Below are positions 55,983-64,000 of a stretch of 64,000 nucleotides of DNA, one piece after another (position 1 is the first letter of the stretch; each line of letters begins with the position of its first letter). The position numbers were made by a program, and so were the translations under genes. Below the pieces are notes generated by a model, which was not told where the DNA came from, did not search any database, and was given only the letters and a program-made list of their open reading frames with translations. Source of the DNA: an uncultured Pseudomonadota bacterium (lineage in GTDB: Bacteria; Pseudomonadota; Gammaproteobacteria; Burkholderiales; CAIKXV01); assembly GCA_903831455.1 (NCBI GenBank), contig CAIKXV010000201.1, positions 1-64,000 of the forward strand. The letters run 5' to 3'.

Positions 55983-57416
55983 TCAGCGGCTACCCGCCTC
56001 GACCGGCGGATGCAGCAGCCTCGAACCGGTCGCGGCATTCGCCAGGGGAAGCATGACGAGCAGGGTAACCACCAGCAGCGCCATCTCGGCGCAGTAGACG
56101 ACGAGATACCCGGTGGCGGCGTCCAGCCCGGTCGCACCCGGCGCGATGCCCGCAATCGCGTTCACGACGTCGCGGAGAATACCCCCGAGGACCACGCCGA
56201 GACCGGCTGCCGTGGCCTGCACAGCCCCCCAGGCGCCCAGCGCAAGGCCGGTATGCTCCGGCGGGGCGTGTTGCATGGTGGCCGTCAGCGTGCCGTGGCC
56301 GAACAGCCCGCCGCCGACGCCCACCAGCAGCACGCCCAGCGCGAACAGCGGCAGGTTCCCTGCAGGCGCGGCCAGCGAGATGGCCATGAATGCAGGTATG
56401 CCGACCGCGGCTCCCGCGATGGCCATGCGAAACGCATCGGTCCCGCGGGAGAGAATCACCGAGGCGAACGCGAAGCCTGCAAGGCCACCCAGGGCGAGGG
56501 TCGCGGTCAGCAGGGTGGTCGATCCGATCGACATCGACAGCACCTGGCCCCCGTAGGGCTCCAGCAGGACATCCTGCATGCCGAAGGCCAGCGTGCCGAG
56601 CCCGATCGCGAGCAGGCGGCGCCGCGCGTTGGGGCCGCCGGCGTATACGCGCCATGCATCGATGAAGCCGGGGGCAGGCTCGTGCGCCGCGCGCCGGCGC
56701 CCCGGACGGCGCGTCTCCTGTTTCCAGAGGGCCAGCCCGTTGAGCACGAGCGTCGCGACGGCCGACCCCTGGATGACCTGCACGAGGCGACCGGGCGAGA
56801 AGTCGGACAGCAGCCAGCCGAACAGCACGGCCGAGCCCATCGAACCCAGAAGCAGCATCACGTACATGAGTCCGACGACGCGCGGCTGCGAGCGGGGAGC
56901 CACCAGATCGGTGGCGAGCGCCAGTCCGGCCGTCTGGGTGGTGTGTACCCCTGCGCCCACGAGCAGGAAGGCGAGCCCTGCAGCCAGCTGCCCGATCCAG
57001 GTGGGCCACTGATCCGACTGGCCCGCGCCGGACAGGACGAGCAGCGCGAAGGGCATGATCGCCAGCCCGCCGAACTGGATCAGCGTTCCCATCCACATGA
57101 AAGGGACGCGACGCCACCCCAGCGCCGATCGGTGGTGATCGGAACGGAATCCCACGAGCGCCCGCATCGGCGCGTAGAGCACCGGCAGCGAGACCATGAT
57201 CGCGACCAGCGCGGCGGGTACGCCCAGCTCGACGATCATCACGCGGTTCAGCGTGCCGACGAGCAGCACCAGCGCCATGCCGACGGCGACCTGGAACAGG
57301 GACAGGCGCAGCAGGCGCGCGAGCGGCAGGTCGGCGCTGGCTGCGTCCGCGAACGGCAGAAAGCGCGGTCCCAGGCGCGCCCACGCGCGTCCAAGGGGGC
57401 CTGCAGTTCGGCTCAT
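55983..57416 (-). CDS. pucC: PucC-family light-harvesting assembly transporter
   Basis: LLRLSLFQVAVGMALVLLVGTLNRVMIVELGVPAALVAIMVSLPVLYAPMRALVGFRSDHHRSALGWRRVPFMWMGTLIQFGGLAIMPFALLVL. Confidence 0.93.
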   Translation of the reverse strand: MSRTAGPLGRAWARLGPRFLPFADAASADLPLARLLRLSLFQVAVGMALVLLVGTLNRVMIVELGVPAALVAIMVSLPVLYAPMRALVGFRSDHHRSALGWRRVPFMWMGTLIQFGGLAIMPFALLVLSGAGQSDQWPTWIGQLAAGLAFLLVGAGVHTTQTAGLALATDLVAPRSQPRVVGLMYVMLLLGSMGSAVLFGWLLSDFSPGRLVQVIQGSAVATLVLNGLALWKQETRRPGRRRAAHEPAPGFIDAWRVYAGGPNARRRLLAIGLGTLAFGMQDVLLEPYGGQVLSMSIGSTTLLTATLALGGLAGFAFASVILSRGTDAFRMAIAGAAVGIPAFMAISLAAPAGNLPLFALGVLLVGVGGGLFGHGTLTATMQHAPPEHTGLALGAWGAVQATAAGLGVVLGGILRDVVNAIAGIAPGATGLDAATGYLVVYCAEMALLVVTLLVMLPLANAATGSRLLHPPVEAGSR

Positions 57417-57498
57417 TGCATTCTCCGCGGTCGGACCCGGCTCGCGCAGGACCCTCGGTCGGTGGAGAGATACGTGCCGCTCGGGTGGGGCGGGATGC

Positions 57499-57525
57499 GG
57501 TCCCGGACCGCCGAGGTCCGGGACC
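57499..57525 (-). promoter_or_regulatory. pucA-pucC intercistronic hairpin
   Basis: GGTCCCGGAC-(7 nt)-GTCCGGGACC, perfect 10-bp stem between pucA stop and pucC start. Confidence 0.7.
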
Positions 57526-57571
57526 GCCGGAGCGGGGCGCAAGGCCTCACCCCGTGTTCCTCATGCGGACA

Positions 57572-57775
57572 CTACTTCTTCGCCGCGGGCGGCGCGGCTG
57601 CGGCCTGCGCAGAGGCCTGCGCGGTCGCGGTCTTGCCGTTGAGGAAGGTCTTCACCCACGTGGTGTTCGTGAGCAGCGCGACGTGCACCGCGAACGAACC
57701 GATGGCCACCGCGCTCAGGAAGAGCGGGATGCCGACCGAAGGCTTCACCACGAGCCAGATTTTTCCGTAGATCAT
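57572..57775 (-). CDS. pucA: Light-harvesting LH2/LH3 alpha subunit
   Basis: MIYGKIWLVVKPSVGIPLFLSAVAIGSFAVHVALLTNTTWVKTFLNGKTATAQASAQAAAAPPAAKK: GKIW start, His31, TTW38-40. Confidence 0.93.
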   Translation of the reverse strand: MIYGKIWLVVKPSVGIPLFLSAVAIGSFAVHVALLTNTTWVKTFLNGKTATAQASAQAAAAPPAAKK

Positions 57776-57790
57776 GTCGAGCTCCTCGGT

Positions 57791-57946
57791 TTACTTGAGC
57801 CAGGGCGAATAGATGTAGGCGAGCAGGTGAGCGAGCGCCGCGATCATCCCGAAGATCTGCGTGCCCTGGATCAGGTGGCGGTGCAGTTCCTCGGATTCGG
57901 CCTCGGTCAGGCCTGTCGGCCACACCTTGTCTTTCGCGTCTTCCAT
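57791..57946 (-). CDS. pucB: Light-harvesting LH2/LH3 beta subunit
   Basis: MEDAKDKVWPTGLTEAESEELHRHLIQGTQIFGMIAALAHLLAYIYSPWLK: conserved LH-beta signature. Confidence 0.93.
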   Translation of the reverse strand: MEDAKDKVWPTGLTEAESEELHRHLIQGTQIFGMIAALAHLLAYIYSPWLK

Positions 57947-58057
57947 GGTGGGTACTCCTAGTGAGACGTGAGTCTTCGTGCGTAACCCGCACGCGGGCTG
58001 CCGGTTCCCCGTCGGTGCGACTGCCCCGACGCCCCCCCGGCGTACCGGTGTTGCGGT

Positions 58058-58075
58058 TGTCATTTTAAAATGACA
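58058..58075. promoter_or_regulatory. PpsR/CrtJ-type operator 1
   Basis: TGTCATTTTAAAATGACA: TGT-N12-ACA, perfect palindrome, upstream of pucB in an AT-rich island. Confidence 0.75.
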
Positions 58076-58083
58076 CAAATTAA

Positions 58084-59713
<1,630 letters not shown>

Positions 59714-59780
59714 CGGCGCTGCGGACGGAGCGTGGGCCGGGACGCTCGCGCGCGGTCGACGATCCTCCGGCCACCGTGAC

Positions 59781-59803
59781 CCCGACCGGCGAGCCCGGTC
59801 GGG
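59781..59803 (+). terminator. Candidate hairpin after the LD-carboxypeptidase gene
   Basis: CCCGACCG-gcgagcc-CGGTCGGG, 8-bp perfect stem. Confidence 0.35.
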
Positions 59804-59919
59804 CCCGGACGCCCCCCGGGTCAACGCGACGGGCTCGGATCGCCGCGTCGCAGCGTAGCGGTAGACGGGCGGGTGGATGCACTGTCCCGGTCCGCGGCGA
59901 GGGCGTTGCCTGATCGGCG

Positions 59920-59946
59920 CATGCTGCGCCGATGTTGCGCAGCATG
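59920..59946. promoter_or_regulatory. Inverted repeat upstream of fabG-like gene
   Basis: CATGCTGCGC-cgatgtt-GCGCAGCATG, perfect 10-bp arms. Confidence 0.5.
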
Positions 59947-60160
59947 AGTGATGGATCGACCGAAATCCCCAAGCGTCAGTATTGTCGCCCAGGCAGCGGT
60001 TGTGCAACGCAAAACTGTGGCTTACAGTATGAGGGCGACGCTTCGGGCGCCGGACCACTCGCGCTGAAGGGGGCTTTGCGGGGGCGCTGGATGCTCCCGG
60101 GTGCTGCGCAGCACCACGCGGTGACGGCGAACGGTTTCCGAACTACACACTGGGGGTATC

Positions 60161-60901
60161 GTGCGACTCAAGGACAAGGTGGCCATCGTGACGGGCGCGG
60201 CCCGAGGCATCGGGCAGGCGACTGCGTTCAAGTTCGCGCGCGAGGGCGCGAAGGTCGTGGTGTGCGACCTCACCCCCGAACTGATCGGGGAGACCGTCAA
60301 GTCGATCCGGGACGCCGGGGGCGATGCGATCGGCTCGATCGTGGATGTCCGGGATATCGCCACCCTTCGCCAGATGGTCGATGAGGCGGTCGCGAACTGG
60401 GGGCGGATCGACGTGCTCGTCAACAACGCGGGCATCGTGAAGGACGCGCAACTGAAGAACATGACCGAGGAGCAATTCGATCTGGTCGTCGAGATCAACC
60501 TCAAGGGCGTCTACAACTGCACGCGCGCGGTGGTCGATACCATGCTCGCCCAGCAGTCGGGCGTGATCCTCAGCACCTCGTCGGTCGTGGGCCTCTACGG
60601 CAACTTCGGCCAGACCAACTACGCGGCCACCAAGGGCGCGGTGATCAGCATGACCAAGACCTGGGCGAAGGAACTGGGTCGCAAGGGCATCCGCGCGAAC
60701 GCGGTCTGCCCCGGATTCATCGGGACGACCATCCTCAACTCCATGCCCGAGCGCGTGCTTCGCGCGATGGAGGAAAGGGTGCCCCTGGGCCGGCTGGGGC
60801 GCCCCGAGGAGATCGCCGATGCGTTCGCCTTCCTCGCGTCCGACGAGGCCAGCTACATCAACGGGGCCATCCTCGAGGTCGGGGGCGGCGTCACCCTCTG
60901 A
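60161..60901 (+). CDS. fabG: 3-oxoacyl-ACP / acetoacetyl-CoA reductase-like SDR (FabG family)
   Basis: MRLKDKVAIVTGAARGIGQATAFKFAREGAKVVVCDL...NNAG...NYAATKGAVISMTKTWAKELGRKGIRANAVCPGFI...SYINGAILEVGGGVTL. Confidence 0.9.
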   Translation: MRLKDKVAIVTGAARGIGQATAFKFAREGAKVVVCDLTPELIGETVKSIRDAGGDAIGSIVDVRDIATLRQMVDEAVANWGRIDVLVNNAGIVKDAQLKNMTEEQFDLVVEINLKGVYNCTRAVVDTMLAQQSGVILSTSSVVGLYGNFGQTNYAATKGAVISMTKTWAKELGRKGIRANAVCPGFIGTTILNSMPERVLRAMEERVPLGRLGRPEEIADAFAFLASDEASYINGAILEVGGGVTL

Positions 60902-61991
60902 GCAGCGCGGCGCCGGGCCACAGCGGCTCGCTCGCGCGCTCGTATTGCGGAGCGCTTGGCAGGCGGTCGCCCAGTTCCAGAGCCGCCTGCCACGGCCACC
61001 GAGGGTTGAACAGCAGGGCTCGCGCGATCGCGACCTGGTCGGCGTGGCCTTCGGAGAGGATCTCCTCGGCCTGCCGGGCGCGAACGATCATGCCGACCGC
61101 GCAGGTCGGCATCCCGGTCGCCTTCCTCACGGCCTGCGCCAGCGGCACCTGGTAGCCGGGCGAGACCGGTATGCGTGCTCGCGTCGACACGCCGCCACTC
61201 GAGACGGTGACGTAGTCGCAGCCCAGTTCCTTCAGCGCACCGGCGAAGGCGATCGCGTCCTGCACGTCCCAACCGCCATCCACCCAGTCCGATCCGTGGA
61301 TGCGCACGCCCATCGGCCGTTCGGAGGGCCACTGCTCGCGCATGGCGGCGAACACCTCCAGCGGAAAGCGCATCCGGGCGTCGCGGCTGCCGCCCCAGGC
61401 ATCCCGACGCTGGTTCGACAGCGGCGAGAGGAAGGTCGAGAGCAGGTAGCCGTGCGCCGCGTGCACCTCGATCAGGTCGATGCCCAGCCGCGCAGCCCTG
61501 CGGGTGGCGCCGACAAAGGCATCGCGTACGGCAGCCAGGTCGTCGGCCGACGCCTCGCGCGGGGTGGGCCATCCCTCCCCGAAGGGCAGCGCGGAGGGCG
61601 CCAGCGTGGGCCACGGATCCTCTCCGGATCCCAGCGCGGCGCGCCCTTGCCAGGGGCGTGCGCTGGAGGCCTTGCGCCCTGCGTGCCCCAGCTGCAAGCC
61701 GATGGGCGTGGCCGAGTGCGCGCGCAGGAAGCGCAGCACGCGGTCGAGCGCCTGCTCGTTGGCGTCGTCGTAGAGCCCGCAGCAGCCGTGGGTGATCCGG
61801 CCGTCTCGGGTGACGTGGGTGGCCTCGATCACGAGCAGGCCGGCCCCCGAGAGGGCGAGAGTGCCCAGGTGCATCAGGTGCCAGTCGCTCATGCACCCGT
61901 CGTTTGCACTGTACTGGCACATCGGGGAGATCTGGATGCGGTTGGGCAGCTCCAGTCCACGGAGGCTGAGCGGGGAGAACAGCAGCGACAT
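60891..61991 (-). CDS. NADH:flavin oxidoreductase / Old Yellow Enzyme family (YqjM-like)
   Basis: MSLLFSPLSLRGLELPNRIQISPMCQYSANDGCMSDWHLMHLGTLALSGAGLLVIEATHV...GIDLIEVHAAHGYLLSTFLSPLSNQRRDAWGGS. Confidence 0.93.
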   Translation of the reverse strand: MSLLFSPLSLRGLELPNRIQISPMCQYSANDGCMSDWHLMHLGTLALSGAGLLVIEATHVTRDGRITHGCCGLYDDANEQALDRVLRFLRAHSATPIGLQLGHAGRKASSARPWQGRAALGSGEDPWPTLAPSALPFGEGWPTPREASADDLAAVRDAFVGATRRAARLGIDLIEVHAAHGYLLSTFLSPLSNQRRDAWGGSRDARMRFPLEVFAAMREQWPSERPMGVRIHGSDWVDGGWDVQDAIAFAGALKELGCDYVTVSSGGVSTRARIPVSPGYQVPLAQAVRKATGMPTCAVGMIVRARQAEEILSEGHADQVAIARALLFNPRWPWQAALELGDRLPSAPQYERASEPLWPGAALLRG

Positions 61992-62020
61992 TCGGGTTTC
62001 CTCCGAAGCGGATGGACGGG

Positions 62021-63409
62021 TCAGTGGATCGGGGTGAAGTAACCCAGCAGCCACCACCAGAGCCAGTTCAGCGGCCAGAGCAGCATGATGGTCATCAGCG
62101 CCTGCCACAGGAAGATGCGCGCGGCATCGCGTGTCGAAACCCCGGCGGCATACATGCCCACGACGACCGGTGGCACCTGGTAGGGCAGCAGCACGGTCGA
62201 GAAGCCGATCGCGAAGGTCATCAGAACGGTCTTCATCGACCATCCGGTCGCCTGCGCGAGCTCGGCGGCCATCGAGGCGAGGACTGCAGGTTGGCCCGGG
62301 CTGGTGGCGACCATGGCCGTGCCGGTCGACAGCAACGAGAGCACCTGGAAATTCCAGAAGTCCGCACCGGGCGCGAGCCCCAGTATCGCCGGCAGGTCCG
62401 CGAACAGCGTCGTGCCGAGCCGCGTGGCCTCGATCAGCGCGCCCACGCCGAGCACCGCACCGATGTAGAAGAAGCTCGCCAGACGCACGCGCTCGTTGAA
62501 GGTGTGGATGTCGAGCAGCCCCACGCGCGGCAGCAGGCAGACGAGCCCGGCGCCCAGTCCGACCCAGCCGGGCCGGATATGGTGCAGGAAGTCGGTCGCC
62601 CACAATCCGAGCGCGCTGGACAGGATCACCGCCATTCGCCACTCCGCGGGCGACAGGGGGGGAAGAGGTGCTGCAGGCGCGGAGGACGGCTGCACGCGTG
62701 CCGGGAACAGCCAGTACAGCAGCGCGATGGTCAGCGTCGCCTTGGCGACGGCCTGTATGGGGAAGTGCAAGCGGAGGTATTCAAGGTAGAGGATCTGTAC
62801 CCCATGCATGCCCTCTGCGGTTCCCGCCAGGACCAGGTTGGGAATGTTGGCCGGCAGGATGGTCGCCCCGACCTGGAAACTGCTGGTGAGCATCGCCAGC
62901 ATGATCCCGAGGAAGCCGCGACTCCCGGGAGGCAGCCCCAGGCGCTCGCAGAACGCAAGCAGGATGGGGATGAGCAGCAGGATGCGCGCGATCGTCGCCG
63001 GCATCAGGAAGCAGAGAATGCTGCTCACCAGCGTGACGCCGGCCAGGGCAGCGAGGTAGCTGTGGCTGAAGGGGCCGAGCAGGCGGGAGGCGAGGCGCAA
63101 ACCTAGCCCGGAGATGCGTACGGCCTCTGCGAGGATCAGCCCCCCGAAGACGAGCCACAGCGTGCTGGTGGTGAACCCCGAGAAGACGACGGTGGAGGGC
63201 ACCACCGCGGTCAGGGCGGCGAGCAGCAGGAACAGCATCGCCACCAGGTATTCCGGCAGCGCACTGCTCGCCCAGAGCCCGACGGCGAACAGCACCAGGG
63301 CGCCGGCCTTGAACGTGAGCGCCTGAGCGGGATCGGCGACCGGCCACAGGTACAGCATGGCGGAGGCCAGTACGACCAGGCCGCCAATGAGCCGGGAGAT
63401 CTGACGCAT
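62021..63409 (-). CDS. SLC13/DASS family anion:sodium symporter
   Basis: Multi-TM; STVVFSGFTTSTLWLVFGGLILAEAVRISGLGLRLASRLLG; VGATILPANIPNLVLAG; ATSPGQPAVL. Confidence 0.88.
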   Translation of the reverse strand: MRQISRLIGGLVVLASAMLYLWPVADPAQALTFKAGALVLFAVGLWASSALPEYLVAMLFLLLAALTAVVPSTVVFSGFTTSTLWLVFGGLILAEAVRISGLGLRLASRLLGPFSHSYLAALAGVTLVSSILCFLMPATIARILLLIPILLAFCERLGLPPGSRGFLGIMLAMLTSSFQVGATILPANIPNLVLAGTAEGMHGVQILYLEYLRLHFPIQAVAKATLTIALLYWLFPARVQPSSAPAAPLPPLSPAEWRMAVILSSALGLWATDFLHHIRPGWVGLGAGLVCLLPRVGLLDIHTFNERVRLASFFYIGAVLGVGALIEATRLGTTLFADLPAILGLAPGADFWNFQVLSLLSTGTAMVATSPGQPAVLASMAAELAQATGWSMKTVLMTFAIGFSTVLLPYQVPPVVVGMYAAGVSTRDAARIFLWQALMTIMLLWPLNWLWWWLLGYFTPIH

Positions 63410-63591
63410 GGAAACGGGCCTGCGGGGCGCGTGCAGCGAGCGTGACGGGTGGGTCGAGGCTACCCGGCCCGACGCATGGGGGCAAGCGAACGAGCGCACC
63501 GGCCCCGTCGCCGCGGCATGCCCCGGGGCCAGCTTGCGCCGGCCGTATAATCCGGGCACTCCGCCCGGAGGGCGGCTCCCGGAGAGTCTCG

Positions 63592-64000
63592 ATGAGTACC
63601 CCGCTGCTGAACGGCGTCCTTGCGCCGGTGATCACCCCGTTCAAGCCCGATCTTTCGCCCGATGTCGAACGATACGTCCGTCATTGTCGCTGGCTGCTCG
63701 CCAACGGCTGCAGCGGGCTGGCGATCTTCGGCACCAACAGCGAAGCGAATTCGCTGTCGATGGACGAGCGGAAGACGCTGCTCGACGCACTGCTCGAGGC
63801 GGGGGTTCCGGCGGCGAAGCTCATGCCGGGCACCGGCTGCTGCTCGCTCACCGACTCCGTCGCGCTCACCCGCTTCGCGGTCGAGCGCGGCTGCGGAGGG
63901 GCGCTGATGCTGCCGCCGTTCTTCTACAAGGGCGTGAGCGACGAAGGCCTGTACCGCAATTTCGCCGAGATCGCGCAGCGCGTGGGCGATGCCCGACTGA
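63592..64000 (+). CDS. Dihydrodipicolinate synthase family aldolase (partial, runs off window)
   Basis: MSTPLLNGVLAPVITPFKPDLSPDVERYVRHCRWLLANGCSGLAIFGTNSEANSLSMDERKTLLDALLEAGVPAAKLMPGTGCCSLTDSVALTRFA. Confidence 0.9.
   Translation, partial: MSTPLLNGVLAPVITPFKPDLSPDVERYVRHCRWLLANGCSGLAIFGTNSEANSLSMDERKTLLDALLEAGVPAAKLMPGTGCCSLTDSVALTRFAVERGCGGALMLPPFFYKGVSDEGLYRNFAEIAQRVGDARL

Noticed and set aside
56010-57770. 586-aa plus-strand ORF
   Set aside because: Antisense to pucC/pucA, whose products are unmistakable.
62012-63106. 364-aa plus-strand ORF
   Set aside because: Antisense to the SLC13-type transporter; Gln/Arg/His-rich.

Overview
High-GC chromosomal window. The genes resemble those of a phototrophic beta-/proteobacterium; this lineage is inferred from a puc antenna operon plus several Bug-type solute-binding proteins, not searched. 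I support about 45 genes. I saw no tRNA, rRNA, CRISPR array or mobile element. Four areas stand out. (1) 1-10.6 kb: a translationally coupled minus-strand operon (GAF-HlyD adaptor, PqqD-like/M50 metalloprotease/lipoyl fusion, truncated SecA-like ATPase, giant LEPR-XLL + DUF4347 + cadherin/VCBS-type surface protein) with a divergent RND/HlyD adaptor. It has no ABC ATPase, and I think it is a candidate undescribed surface-protein export/processing system. (2) 20.0-26.4 kb: a pterin/flavin-like cluster (Zn-ADH, active-site-degenerate PTPS/QueD homologue, GT4, SAM methyltransferase, RibD-type reductase, divergent GTP cyclohydrolase II, creatininase family). (3) 26.7-36.0 kb: a LapB-type type I secretion locus with a large Ig-like/RTX adhesin. 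(4) 55.8-58.1 kb: an isolated pucBAC antenna operon. Its alpha subunit carries Phe44-Leu45, the signature of B800-820 (LH3) antennae. Two TGT-N12-ACA PpsR/CrtJ-type sites lie upstream, an intercistronic hairpin lies between pucA and pucC, and a 30-aa single-TM ORF follows. The remainder is mostly ordinary metabolism, transport and regulation. All assignments come from reading the supplied sequence and translations; no searches were run.
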